This document shows positions 18,732 to 26,915 of a stretch of 64,000 nt of DNA, in pieces. Every line of letters starts with the position of its first letter. Position 1 is the first letter of the stretch. The DNA comes from Gulosibacter macacae (lineage in GTDB: Bacteria; Actinomycetota; Actinomycetes; Actinomycetales; Microbacteriaceae), in NCBI RefSeq assembly GCF_003865375.1, contig NZ_RQVS01000003.1, positions 30,800 to 94,799 of the forward strand, in the 5' to 3' direction. The position numbers were made by a program, and so were the translations under genes. The notes under the pieces are model-generated. The model ran no database searches. It saw only the letters and a program-made list of their open reading frames with translations, and was not told where the DNA came from.

Positions 18732-21458
18732 ATGGCCACGACACCGAACGACCCCATGAACACCCCGGATGCACCTGCGGCAGACTCTGCGCCGCTTGCG
18801 TCGGCCGATCAGGTCGCTGAACAGCAGGATGCAGGAGCCGAATCTTCGGCGGCGGACCTGAACGAAGCTACCGAAGACAGCATCGAAGACGCAGCCACTG
18901 ATGGCGCCGCGGCGGAAGCCGAAGTAGCCGACTCCGACGCGGCCGACACCGACGCGGCCGACACCGACGCGACTAGCACCGACGCGACCGACGCAGACGC
19001 GACCAACACTGACGACGCCGCAAGTGACGAGCCCCAGGGCGACCCGCGCATCCCCGCGGTGATCACCACCCGCACGCTCTTCTTCCTCGCTCCCGACCTA
19101 CCCGAGCCGGTCGCACGCCCGCGCCAGCAGTACAGCGACGAGAGCGACGACGACCACGAGCCTCGCGGCCGTGGCCGCTCGCGCCGTGGCCGCCGCGGTG
19201 GCACCGCATCCCGTGAGCCGCAGCAGCACCAGCAGCGTCAGCAGCGTGAGGAAGAGCCGGAGGAAGAGCCCGAGCTCATCACCGAGCCGCAAAAGGTGCA
19301 CGGTTCAACCCGCCTCGCCGCGAAGCGTCAGCGCCGCCGCGACGGCCGTGACACCGGCCGCCGCCGCACCGTCGTCACCGAGAGCGAGTTCCAAGCTCGT
19401 CGCGAGGCGGTCGACCGCAAGATGCTCGTGCGTTCGCGCAATGGCAAGGTGCAGATCGGCGTGCTCGAAGACAATGTGCTCGTCGAGCACTACGTCGCCC
19501 GCAGCGAAGAGTCGTCGCTCATCGGCAATGTCTACCTTGGCCGTGTGCAGAACGTGCTGCCGAGCATGGAAGCCGCCTTCGTCGACATCGGTCGCGCCCG
19601 CAACGCCGTGCTCTACTCGGGTGAGGTTGATTGGGCCGCCGCCGAGATGGGTGCCAACCAGCCCCGCAAGATCGAGAACGCGCTGAAGCCCGGCGACAAG
19701 GTGCTCGTGCAGGTCACGAAGGATCCGATCGGCCACAAGGGTGCCCGCCTCACCAGCCAGGTTTCGCTGCCCGGCCGCTACCTCGTGTACGTGCCCGGCA
19801 ACACCATGAACGGCATTAGCCGCAAGCTCCCCGACACCGAGCGCAACCGCCTGAAGAAGATCCTCAAGGAAGTGCTGCCCCCGGGCGTCGGCGTCATCGT
19901 GCGCACCGCAGCCGAAGGCGCCACCAAGGAACAGCTGCAGCTTGATGTTGAGCGTCTTACCAAGCAGTGGGCCGACATTCAGGCGAAGTCGCAGGGTGGC
20001 AAGGCCCCGCAGACGCTGCACGCCGAACCCGACATGCTCATCAAGATCATCCGCGACGTCTTCAATGAAGACTTCGACAAGCTGATCATCCAGGGCCAAT
20101 CGGAACTCGACACCATCAAGCACTACCTCGGTCAGGTCGCTCCCGACCTGCTCGAGCGCGTCGAACGCTACGACGGTGGTGGCGACATCTTTGCCGACTT
20201 CCGCGCGAACGACATGATCGACAAGGCGCTCGCCCGCAAGGTGTGGCTGCCCTCGGGTGGTTCGCTCGTGATCGACCGCACTGAGGCGATGACCGTGGTC
20301 GATGTGAACACGGGTAAGTTCGTCGGCTCCGGCGGCAACCTCGAAGAAACCGTCACCAAGAACAACCTTGAGGCGGCCGAAGAGGTTGTGCGGCAGCTGC
20401 GCCTGCGCGATATCGGCGGCATCATCGTGATCGACTTCATCGATATGGTGCTCGAATCGAACCGTGACCTTGTGCTGCGACGACTCGTCGAGTGCCTGAG
20501 CCGTGACCGTACGAAGCACCAGGTCGCTGAGGTTACGAGCCTTGGCCTGGTGCAGATGACACGTAAGAAGATCGGCCTGGGCCTGCTCGAAACCTTCTCT
20601 GAGGGTTGCGACACCTGCGATGGCCGCGGCGTCGTCATCCAGAGCGAGCCGGTCAACCACGGCACCTCGTCAAACCGCAATAACCGCTCGAAGCGTGGCC
20701 GCGGTGGCCAGGAGCAGCAGTCGAACCAGCGTCAGCAGCCGCGCCAGCAGCAGTCGAACCAGCCACAAGCTTCGAAGCCAGCTAACGGTGGCACTCACGA
20801 GATCACCGAGGATGCACGCAACGCGCTCACGAAGATCGCCGCGTCGATCAATAGCGCCGCAAAGCCCGATGCTGAGCCGCTCGCCCTCGAAGCCGTGACC
20901 GAACGCCTCGCGATTGTCGCCGAAGCGGTGTCGGGGCCGGAACTTGCCGAAGAACTCACGCAGGTCGCGAACGCAGAGCCGAAGCCTGCGGACTCGGATG
21001 CTGGCGCTGAGTCGGCGAGCACGCCGGCGCCAAGCGACCAGAGCACCGAGGGCAACGAGGAATCGGGCTCGCGACGCTCGCGTCGCGGTCGTCGTGGCCG
21101 CGGTCGCGGCAACCGCAACGAGCAAGACCAGCGCCAGGATGCATCCCGTGACGACGCCCAGCAGTCAGGTGCCAAGCCCGACACTCCGCCTGCGGCACCC
21201 GCGGGGGAGCAACCGCAGGAGAAGCCGGCGGAGCGCACTCGCGAAGAACGTGCATCCGTGTCGATTGAGCTGCCTGAGCCGGTGACCGAGCGTCGTCAGG
21301 AGACGAAGTCGGCCGCCTCGCTCGGGGCGCTGGATGCCGCACTCGACTCGCTCGTGGCCGCGCCGCCACAGGAGCGTGCCGAGCGACGTACCCGCGGCGG
21401 CCGCCGCCGGGTGACTACTGGTCCGATCTCGACGGGGAACGAGAACGGGTCTGAATAA
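18732..21458 (+). CDS. rne: Ribonuclease E/G
   Basis: This endoribonuclease cleaves AU-rich single-stranded RNA in mRNA turnover and rRNA processing. The catalytic core runs from about residue 235 to 650: an S1 domain (SLIGNVYLGRVQNVLPSMEAAFVDIG), the 5'-sensor and DNase I-like part with VVDVNTGKF (metal-binding Asp) and IIVIDFIDM, and a CDTCDGRG zinc-link pair (CxxC) near residue 625. The N-terminal ~230 residues are an acidic ADTDA-type repeat followed by an RG-rich stretch. The C-terminus is disordered, with Q-rich and RRSRRGRRGRGRG blocks. Disordered tails on both sides are usual in actinobacterial RNase E. GGAG precedes the ATG. Confidence 0.95.
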   Translation: MATTPNDPMNTPDAPAADSAPLASADQVAEQQDAGAESSAADLNEATEDSIEDAATDGAAAEAEVADSDAADTDAADTDATSTDATDADATNTDDAASDEPQGDPRIPAVITTRTLFFLAPDLPEPVARPRQQYSDESDDDHEPRGRGRSRRGRRGGTASREPQQHQQRQQREEEPEEEPELITEPQKVHGSTRLAAKRQRRRDGRDTGRRRTVVTESEFQARREAVDRKMLVRSRNGKVQIGVLEDNVLVEHYVARSEESSLIGNVYLGRVQNVLPSMEAAFVDIGRARNAVLYSGEVDWAAAEMGANQPRKIENALKPGDKVLVQVTKDPIGHKGARLTSQVSLPGRYLVYVPGNTMNGISRKLPDTERNRLKKILKEVLPPGVGVIVRTAAEGATKEQLQLDVERLTKQWADIQAKSQGGKAPQTLHAEPDMLIKIIRDVFNEDFDKLIIQGQSELDTIKHYLGQVAPDLLERVERYDGGGDIFADFRANDMIDKALARKVWLPSGGSLVIDRTEAMTVVDVNTGKFVGSGGNLEETVTKNNLEAAEEVVRQLRLRDIGGIIVIDFIDMVLESNRDLVLRRLVECLSRDRTKHQVAEVTSLGLVQMTRKKIGLGLLETFSEGCDTCDGRGVVIQSEPVNHGTSSNRNNRSKRGRGGQEQQSNQRQQPRQQQSNQPQASKPANGGTHEITEDARNALTKIAASINSAAKPDAEPLALEAVTERLAIVAEAVSGPELAEELTQVANAEPKPADSDAGAESASTPAPSDQSTEGNEESGSRRSRRGRRGRGRGNRNEQDQRQDASRDDAQQSGAKPDTPPAAPAGEQPQEKPAERTREERASVSIELPEPVTERRQETKSAASLGALDAALDSLVAAPPQERAERRTRGGRRRVTTGPISTGNENGSE
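18929..19020 (+). repeat. Degenerate 15-base tandem repeat within rne
   Basis: About six copies of a GCCGACACCGACGCG-like unit encode repeats of Ala-Asp-Thr-Asp-Ala in the acidic N-terminal region of RNase E. The first copies are nearly identical and later ones diverge, so copy number may vary between strains. Confidence 0.75.
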
Positions 21459-21476
21459 ATCCGCGCGGCATCCTGG

Positions 21477-21506
21477 TTGACTCGACGCTCAGCGTTCGGG
21501 TAGAGT
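21477..21506 (+). promoter_or_regulatory. Sigma-70-type promoter for rplU-rpmA
   Basis: TTGACT at 21477-21482 and TAGAGT at 21501-21506 are separated by 18 bases, close to the housekeeping consensus. It lies just after the rne stop and about 140 bases before rplU, so rplU-rpmA has its own promoter and a leader of roughly 130 bases. Confidence 0.7.
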
Positions 21507-21642
21507 AGGGCGCTGTTGCACGTTCGCGTCGGTGGCATTCCGGTCGATGGAAAGCCCGAAGGGTCGGACGAAGTACTTCCTCGTCATTGAGACAGTTTGC
21601 TCAGGGCATCAGCTCGTGGGCACGAAGAAAAGGTAACTAGAA

Positions 21643-21951
21643 GTGGTATTCGCAGTTGTGCGCGCCGGAGGACGGCAAGAGAAGGTCGAGGTCGGCTCGA
21701 TCCTCGAAATGAACCGTGTCGTCGCAGACGACAACGGCAACGTGACGCTGCCTGCCGTGCTCCTCGTCGACGGTGACAAGATCACCTCCGACGCAGACAA
21801 GCTCGCGAAGGTCACCGTCACCGCTGAGGTCCTCGAAGACCTCCGCGGCCCCAAGATCAACATCATCAAGTACAAGAACAAGACCGGTTACCGCAAGCGC
21901 CAGGGCCACCGCCAGGAGCTCACGCGCGTCAAGGTCACCGACATCAAGTAG
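21643..21951 (+). CDS. rplU: 50S ribosomal protein L21
   Basis: The 102-residue protein has the L21 signature throughout: it begins [18 protein letters not shown] and ends [21 protein letters not shown]21 binds 23S rRNA in the large subunit, next to L20. The start is GTG at 21643 with AAAAGG upstream. It is followed after 21 bases by rpmA, the conserved L21-L27 order. Confidence 0.98.
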   Translation: MVFAVVRAGGRQEKVEVGSILEMNRVVADDNGNVTLPAVLLVDGDKITSDADKLAKVTVTAEVLEDLRGPKINIIKYKNKTGYRKRQGHRQELTRVKVTDIK

Positions 21952-21972
21952 CACCTGAGGAGCTGAGAACTC

Positions 21973-22227
21973 ATGGCAACAAAGAAGGGCGCGAGCTCGA
22001 CCAAGAACGGTCGTGACTCGAACGCGAAGCGCCTCGGTGTGAAGCGCTTTGCTGGTCAGGTCGTCAATGCGGGCGAGATCCTCGTCCGCCAGCGCGGCAC
22101 CAAGCTCCACCCCGGCGTCAACGTCGGCCGTGGTGGCGACGACACGCTGTTCGCTCTCGCGGGCGGCACGGTTGAGTTCGGCGCGAAGGGCGGCCGCAAG
22201 GTCGTCAACATCGTCGCCGGCGAATAG
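21973..22227 (+). CDS. rpmA: 50S ribosomal protein L27
   Basis: The 84-residue protein shows the L27 pattern: [16 protein letters not shown], then [12 protein letters not shown] and [15 protein letters not shown]27 reaches the peptidyl transferase centre with its N-terminus. There is no N-terminal extension needing cleavage of the Firmicute type. TGAGGAG precedes the ATG. It ends before a terminator-like hairpin and obgE. Confidence 0.98.
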   Translation: MATKKGASSTKNGRDSNAKRLGVKRFAGQVVNAGEILVRQRGTKLHPGVNVGRGGDDTLFALAGGTVEFGAKGGRKVVNIVAGE

Positions 22228-22266
22228 CCGGAAGACCGGGTTCATCCCGGAATCGACTTCACGAAG

Positions 22267-22294
22267 AGGGGCGGACAAGATCCGCCCCTTTTCG
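22267..22294 (+). terminator. Rho-independent terminator or attenuator between rpmA and obgE
   Basis: A nine-base-pair stem (AGGGGCGGA with TCCGCCCCT) with a five-base loop is followed by TTTTCG. It should reduce or end transcription after rpmA, while obgE begins only about 30 bases later and may be expressed by read-through. Confidence 0.75.
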
Positions 22295-22320
22295 CGTATC
22301 ACCACGAGGAGAGGACTGAC

Positions 22321-23832
22321 ATGACCACGTTCGTCGACGAGGTGACTCTGTACCTGCGAGCGGGCGACGGCGGCAATGGCTGCATGTCGATCCGCCGCGA
22401 GAAGTTCAAGCCGCTGGCTGGGCCCGATGGCGGCAATGGCGGCAATGGTGGCGACATTGTGCTCGTCACCGATCCGAATACGACGACCCTGCTCAGCTAC
22501 CACCACTCGCCGCACCGCCGTAGCGAGTCGGGCGGGTTCGGCATGGGCGACTATCGCAACGGCACGACCGGCGTCGAGCTTGAACTTCCGGTGCCCGTGG
22601 GCACGGTCGTGCGCGATGCTGACGGCAATCAAATCGCCGACCTCGACGAGCCCGGGATGCGCCTGGTCGTCGCCGAAGGCGGCCAGGGTGGCCTCGGCAA
22701 CAACTCGCTCGCCACATCGAAGCGCAAGGCTCCCGGTTTCGCCCTCCTCGGTACCCCGGGTGATGAGCTGCAGATCATCCTTGAACTCAAGTCGGTCGCC
22801 GACGTCGCACTCGTGGGCTACCCCTCGGCGGGCAAGTCGTCGCTGATTGCCGCGATGAGTGCGGCCAAACCGAAGATCGCCGACTATCCGTTCACGACCC
22901 TGCACCCGAACCTCGGCGTTGTCGAGACGCCCGCGAGCCGATACACGATCGCTGACGTGCCCGGCCTCATTGAAGGGGCCAGCGAGGGCCGCGGTCTTGG
23001 CCTCGACTTCCTGCGCCACGTTGAGCGCTGCTCGGCGCTTCTTCACGTGCTCGACTGCGCGACGCTCGAGCCGGGGCGTGACCCGATCAGCGACCTCGAC
23101 GTCATCCTCGCCGAGCTCGATGCCTACCCGGTGCCAGAGGGCCAGGTGCCGCTCACGCAGCGCCCGGCGCTCATCGCACTCAACAAGATCGACGTGCCCG
23201 AGGCGCGCGAGCTCGCCGAGTTTGTGAAGCCCGATCTTGAGGCTCGCGGCTTCCCCGTGTATCTCATTTCGGCGGTGGGTCACGAGGGTCTGCGCGAGCT
23301 CAAGTTTGCGCTGGGCGAGGTGGTCGAGCGCGATCGCGCCGAACGTGCCGAGGCTGAAGAGGTGCGCCCCCGCGTGGTCATTCGCCCGCGCGCGGTTGAC
23401 GAGAAGCCGTTCGAGATCAAGGTTGAGGGTGGCAGCTACGGCAACCTCTACCGCATCCTGGGCCGTAAGCCGGAGCGCTGGGTGCAACAGTGTGACTTCC
23501 AAAACGATGAGGCCGTGGGCTTCCTTGCCGACCGCCTCGCACGCATTGGCATCGAGGATGCACTGGTCAAGGCGGGTGCGCAGGCGGGCTCGACCGTCGT
23601 CATCGGCCCTGGCGATGGTGTGGTCTTCGATTGGGAGCCGACGCTCGCTTCGGCGGCAGAGGTGATGACGGCGCACGGCACCGACCCGCGTCTTGACGAG
23701 CGCACGCGCTCCACTCGTAAGGAAAAGCGCGAGGCGTATTACGACTGGATGGACGCCAAGGCTGAGGCTCGAGCCGAGTTGGAGCGCGAGCGTGAGGCTG
23801 GCCTTTGGCAGGACGACGACGCGGGCCAGTAG
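22321..23832 (+). CDS. obgE: GTPase ObgE/CgtA
   Basis: Obg is an essential GTPase for large-subunit assembly and stress control. Three parts are clear: the glycine-rich Obg fold at residues 1-155 ([13 protein letters not shown]), the G domain with P-loop GYPSAGKSS, switch [11 protein letters not shown] and the NKID base motif, and an OCT domain near residues 350-430. The last ~70 residues are charged and helical, common in actinobacteria. AGGAG precedes the ATG. It follows rplU-rpmA in the conserved order. Confidence 0.97.
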   Translation: MTTFVDEVTLYLRAGDGGNGCMSIRREKFKPLAGPDGGNGGNGGDIVLVTDPNTTTLLSYHHSPHRRSESGGFGMGDYRNGTTGVELELPVPVGTVVRDADGNQIADLDEPGMRLVVAEGGQGGLGNNSLATSKRKAPGFALLGTPGDELQIILELKSVADVALVGYPSAGKSSLIAAMSAAKPKIADYPFTTLHPNLGVVETPASRYTIADVPGLIEGASEGRGLGLDFLRHVERCSALLHVLDCATLEPGRDPISDLDVILAELDAYPVPEGQVPLTQRPALIALNKIDVPEARELAEFVKPDLEARGFPVYLISAVGHEGLRELKFALGEVVERDRAERAEAEEVRPRVVIRPRAVDEKPFEIKVEGGSYGNLYRILGRKPERWVQQCDFQNDEAVGFLADRLARIGIEDALVKAGAQAGSTVVIGPGDGVVFDWEPTLASAAEVMTAHGTDPRLDERTRSTRKEKREAYYDWMDAKAEARAELEREREAGLWQDDDAGQ

Positions 23833-24029
23833 CCGTGTAGTGCATCTGATAATCATTCGCAATATGCATTTTTGGGCAGTATGGAAATATAGTCACAGTC
23901 TGAGAGCTTGGTGGGGATCATCGCGGAAGCTCCAACAATGGACGTTGTTTAGCCGGCGGGGGTAGGGTTAGTAATCGGTAGCGCGGCCATTGGCCGGAAT
24001 GCAAAAACGATTCATCAAGGTGACAACAA
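23833..24029. other. AT-rich intergenic region with operator-like sequence
   Basis: This 197-base region is clearly more AT-rich than its surroundings. It contains an imperfect dyad, TGATAATCATTCGCA at 23847-23861, resembling Fur/Zur-family boxes, and CAAGGTGA before the TetR GTG start. No gene was found. The role of the dyad is not supported by a neighbouring metal gene. Confidence 0.35.
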
Positions 24030-24665
24030 GTGATTGAAGACGGGGCGAATATCGGCCTTCGAGAGTTGAAGCGGCGGGCAACGGAGAACGCGATCGAAGA
24101 GTCCGCGATCCGAATCGCACTCGAAGAGGGCCCTGACGCAGTTACGGTCGAGCGCATCTGCCACGAGGCATTCATCTCGCGCAGCACATTCTTCAACTAT
24201 TTCCCGACTCGTGACGCTGCGATCTTCGGCCGCCCACTCACTTTCGAGTCGTCCCCACGGGTCGACGAAATCTTCAACGCGTGGGGACACGACCTCATGG
24301 TCGGCATTGCCCTCGCGGTGCTCGAATCGTTGGGCGCTGAGCTCGTGAATACGGATGTGGCGCGCAAGCGCATGGCGCTCTACGCGAAGTACCCAGACAC
24401 TGCCGATCGCATTTCGTGGGAGATTGGTGCCGCCCGTCGCAACGTGGAAGCGGTCGTGTCGGATTGGCTCGTGCGTCACCCCGAACATCAGAAGCTTGAT
24501 GACCCGTACGAAGAGGCGCACGTCGTCGTCACTATGTCGGCGATGGTCGGCGAGGAGTTGTTCAAGATCTGGATGCAGCGCGAGAACGACCTCGTCATCA
24601 CGCTGGAGGACATTGTCGGGGCCCGCGAACGCGTGCGGGAATTGACCCGTCCCTATAGCGGCTAG
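24030..24665 (+). CDS. TetR-family transcriptional regulator
   Basis: The N-terminal ~60 residues form a TetR helix-turn-helix (ENAIEESAIRIALEEG, then TVERICHEAFISRSTFFNYFPTRDAAIF); the rest is an all-helical ligand/dimer domain of about 150 residues. The start is GTG at 24030. No efflux or metabolic gene is adjacent: the next genes are a small membrane protein, nadD and rsfS, so its target is not evident. Ligand unknown. Confidence 0.9.
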   Translation: MIEDGANIGLRELKRRATENAIEESAIRIALEEGPDAVTVERICHEAFISRSTFFNYFPTRDAAIFGRPLTFESSPRVDEIFNAWGHDLMVGIALAVLESLGAELVNTDVARKRMALYAKYPDTADRISWEIGAARRNVEAVVSDWLVRHPEHQKLDDPYEEAHVVVTMSAMVGEELFKIWMQRENDLVITLEDIVGARERVRELTRPYSG

Positions 24666-24675
24666 GATGGTCGCT

Positions 24676-24918
24676 ATGTTCGAACTCTCCAGCGCAATCC
24701 AGGCGGCCGAAGAAATGATCATCACCCCCGGGCCGATGGTCTTTCCGCCGATCGTGTTCGGTCTGCTCACGCTCGTGATCCTCGTGGCTCTCGTCGGTCT
24801 CACCTTCTCGTTCCGCAACATGTCTGCGGCACACACAGAGCACAACAAGGTGATTCAGGCAGAGCCGGTTGGTCACCCGGGTCAGCCGATCATCGAATCA
24901 GGTCACAGCGCGCACTAG
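24676..24918 (+). CDS. Small single-pass membrane protein
   Basis: The 80-residue protein starts [13 protein letters not shown]; one transmembrane helix spans about residues 24-43 ([21 protein letters not shown]). The cytoplasmic tail is polar and histidine-containing. An ATG three codons earlier is possible, but spacing from TAGGAT favours 24676. The position just upstream of nadD is a known actinobacterial arrangement for a small hypothetical membrane protein. Function unknown. Confidence 0.7.
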   Translation: MFELSSAIQAAEEMIITPGPMVFPPIVFGLLTLVILVALVGLTFSFRNMSAAHTEHNKVIQAEPVGHPGQPIIESGHSAH

Positions 24919-24928
24919 GCGCCACTGC

Positions 24929-25561
24929 GTGAGCGCTTCTGATTCCACGCCGACGCCGCCGCCACGACGGCGGCGCATCGGCATCATGGGTGGCACCTTC
25001 GACCCCATCCACAATGGTCACCTCGTAGCTGGCAGCGAGGTTGCCCAGCACTGCGAGCTCGACGAGGTCTACTTCGTCCCGACCGGCAACCCCTACATGA
25101 AGTCAGGGGTGTCGGCCGCCGAAGACCGCTACTTGATGACCGTCATTGCCACGGCGTCGAACCCGCGGTTCAAGGTCAGCCGCGTCGATATTGATCGACC
25201 GGGGCCGACCTACACCATTGACACACTGCGCGACTTTCGCGAGAAGCTGCCGGATGCAGAACTCTTCTTCATCACCGGAGCCGACGCGATTGCGCAGATT
25301 CTCGAGTGGAAAGATGCCGCCGAGATGTTTGAGATTGCGCAGTTTGTCGCCGTTTCGCGTCCTGGACACGAGATGGATCTCGCGAAACTGCCGAGTGAGC
25401 ACGTGTCGGCGCTCGAGATTCCGGCGCTGGCCATCTCGTCTACTGATTGCCGCGCGCGCGTTCGTGGCGGTAGCCAAGTTTGGTATCTCGTGCCCGATGG
25501 TGTCGTGCAGTACATCGCCAAGAATCGCCTCTATCGACCGGATGAGCAGCCTGCGCTGTAG
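24929..25561 (+). CDS. nadD: Nicotinate-nucleotide adenylyltransferase
   Basis: NadD makes nicotinate adenine dinucleotide from NaMN and ATP in NAD synthesis. The nucleotidyltransferase motif is [11 protein letters not shown], followed by [10 protein letters not shown] and, near the C-terminus, the [12 protein letters not shown] segment equivalent to the usual ISSTxIR. The longer upstream reading overlaps the small membrane gene, so I prefer the GTG at 24929, giving about 210 residues with a Pro/Arg-rich lead. The gene order nadD-rsfS is conserved in bacteria. Confidence 0.93.
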   Translation: MSASDSTPTPPPRRRRIGIMGGTFDPIHNGHLVAGSEVAQHCELDEVYFVPTGNPYMKSGVSAAEDRYLMTVIATASNPRFKVSRVDIDRPGPTYTIDTLRDFREKLPDAELFFITGADAIAQILEWKDAAEMFEIAQFVAVSRPGHEMDLAKLPSEHVSALEIPALAISSTDCRARVRGGSQVWYLVPDGVVQYIAKNRLYRPDEQPAL

Positions 25562-25594
25562 CGGTCACCCAACCTTCAAGGAGACCCTCCCCAC

Positions 25595-26005
25595 ATGACG
25601 GCAACTGACGACGCTCTCAACCTCATCCGCCTCGCCGCGAAGGCGGCCGACGACCGGAGTGGTTTCGACCAGGTCGGACTCGACGTGAGCGAAACGATGC
25701 CGCTCACCGACGCTTTTCTCATCGTGTCGGGACGCAACGAGCGCATGGTGCTCTCGATCGCTGAAGAAATCGAAGACCGCCTGCGTGAGGAGCTTGGCGT
25801 CAAGGCGCTTCGCCGCGAGGGTCGCGATCTGGGGCGCTGGGTGCTCATCGATTTCGGTGACCTTGTCGTGCACGTTTTCCACGAAGAGGACCGGCTCTAC
25901 TACAGCCTCGAGCGCATCTGGCGCGATGCTCCCGTCATTGACCTGCAGCTCGAGTCGGCCGGCGAAGAATCAGCCAGTGATGCGGCTGGTGCCTCCGACG
26001 AGTAG
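25595..26005 (+). CDS. rsfS: Ribosomal silencing factor RsfS
   Basis: RsfS (Iojap/DUF143) binds L14 on the 50S subunit and blocks subunit joining during starvation. Conserved blocks are KAADDRSGFDQVGLDVSET, DAFLIVSGRNERMVLSIAEEIEDRL and GRDLGRWVLIDFGDLVVHVFHEEDRLYYSLERIW. Length is 136 residues with a short acidic tail. AAGGAG precedes the ATG. It is co-transcribed with nadD, from which it is separated by 33 bases. Confidence 0.96.
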   Translation: MTATDDALNLIRLAAKAADDRSGFDQVGLDVSETMPLTDAFLIVSGRNERMVLSIAEEIEDRLREELGVKALRREGRDLGRWVLIDFGDLVVHVFHEEDRLYYSLERIWRDAPVIDLQLESAGEESASDAAGASDE

Positions 26006-26009
26006 CGTC

Positions 26010-26029
26010 ATATACCCCTAGGGGTATAT
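26010..26029. promoter_or_regulatory. CsoR/CstR-like operator palindrome
   Basis: A perfect 20-base palindrome, ATATACCCCTAGGGGTATAT, lies 22 bases before the start of the TauE/SafE gene. Runs of C then G within an AT frame match operators of the CsoR family; CstR, the persulfide-sensing member in Staphylococcus, controls a tauE gene. No CsoR-family gene is in the window. Confidence 0.7.
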
Positions 26030-26051
26030 TCTCGAGGGTGAAGGGAGTCTC

Positions 26052-26837
26052 GTGACTACTGCATCCGCGCCCTCGCGCAACTGGTTTGCCCTGATTGCCA
26101 TTGGCCTCGCTGTGGGCCTGGCGTCAGGGCTTTTCGGTATCGGTGGGGGACTACTCATCGTGCCGGCGCTCGTCTATCTGCTCAAGTATGAGCAGCGGCT
26201 TGCGTCGGGTACTTCGCTCCTTGCCATCGTTGCGCCATCGATCGCCGGTGTGATCTCGTATGCGCTCGCCGGTTATGTGGATGCGTTGCTCGCGGCCATT
26301 CTTGCCGCCGGGTCAATGCTCGGGGCACCGATCGGCACGTGGCTGCTCGCGCGGCTGTCGAAGCGCGCCCTGCAGTGGTCGTTCATCGGCTTCCTCGTTG
26401 TTGTCATCGTGATGCTCTTCATCGTTGTGCCGAATCGCGACTCAGTGGTGCACATCACCTGGGTGAGTGGGCCGCTACTTGGTCTCGTGGGGTTGTTTGC
26501 CGGGATGCTCGCGGGACTGCTCGGCGTCGGCGGCGGTGTCGTCGTTGTGCCCGCGCTCGTGTTGCTTTTTGGGGCGAGCGATCTGGTGGCGAAGGGAACG
26601 TCGTTACTCATGATTATCGCGACTGGTTTTGCGGGCACAATCAGCAACCTGCGTCGTGGCAATGTCGACCTGCTTGCCGCGGCGATTATCGGCGTGAGTG
26701 CCGCCCTGCTCACGCCGCTCGGGGCGTGGATCGCGCAGGCGCTTGATCCCTTTGCTGCGAATGTGGCATTTGCCGTGTTCCTCGTCTTTGTCATCGTGCG
26801 CATGGCCGTCGACGCTTGGCCCCGCCGCCGCAAGTAG
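26052..26837 (+). CDS. TauE/SafE-family sulfite/sulfur-anion exporter
   Basis: The 261-residue membrane protein has about eight hydrophobic segments and the two glycine-rich family motifs GLFGIGGGLLIVPAL and LLGVGGGVVVVPALV in its two halves. Members move sulfite, sulfoacetate or related sulfur compounds across the membrane. The GTG start follows GAAGGGAG. The CsoR/CstR-like palindrome upstream suggests repression relieved by copper or, given the gene, by persulfides or sulfite. It ends before tRNA-Ala and is the last chromosomal protein gene before the element. Confidence 0.88.
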   Translation: MTTASAPSRNWFALIAIGLAVGLASGLFGIGGGLLIVPALVYLLKYEQRLASGTSLLAIVAPSIAGVISYALAGYVDALLAAILAAGSMLGAPIGTWLLARLSKRALQWSFIGFLVVVIVMLFIVVPNRDSVVHITWVSGPLLGLVGLFAGMLAGLLGVGGGVVVVPALVLLFGASDLVAKGTSLLMIIATGFAGTISNLRRGNVDLLAAAIIGVSAALLTPLGAWIAQALDPFAANVAFAVFLVFVIVRMAVDAWPRRRK

Positions 26838-26915
26838 CCGCACTCTCGCTGGGCGAGCGGTGCACTGAGGCTCTCGAAGTGCAGGCCGTGGGCCGCATCG
26901 AGACCATCGCGCACC

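Noticed and set aside
19305-20660. A 451-codon open frame antisense to rne
   Set aside because: Mirror of the RNase E core; no motif and no ribosome site.
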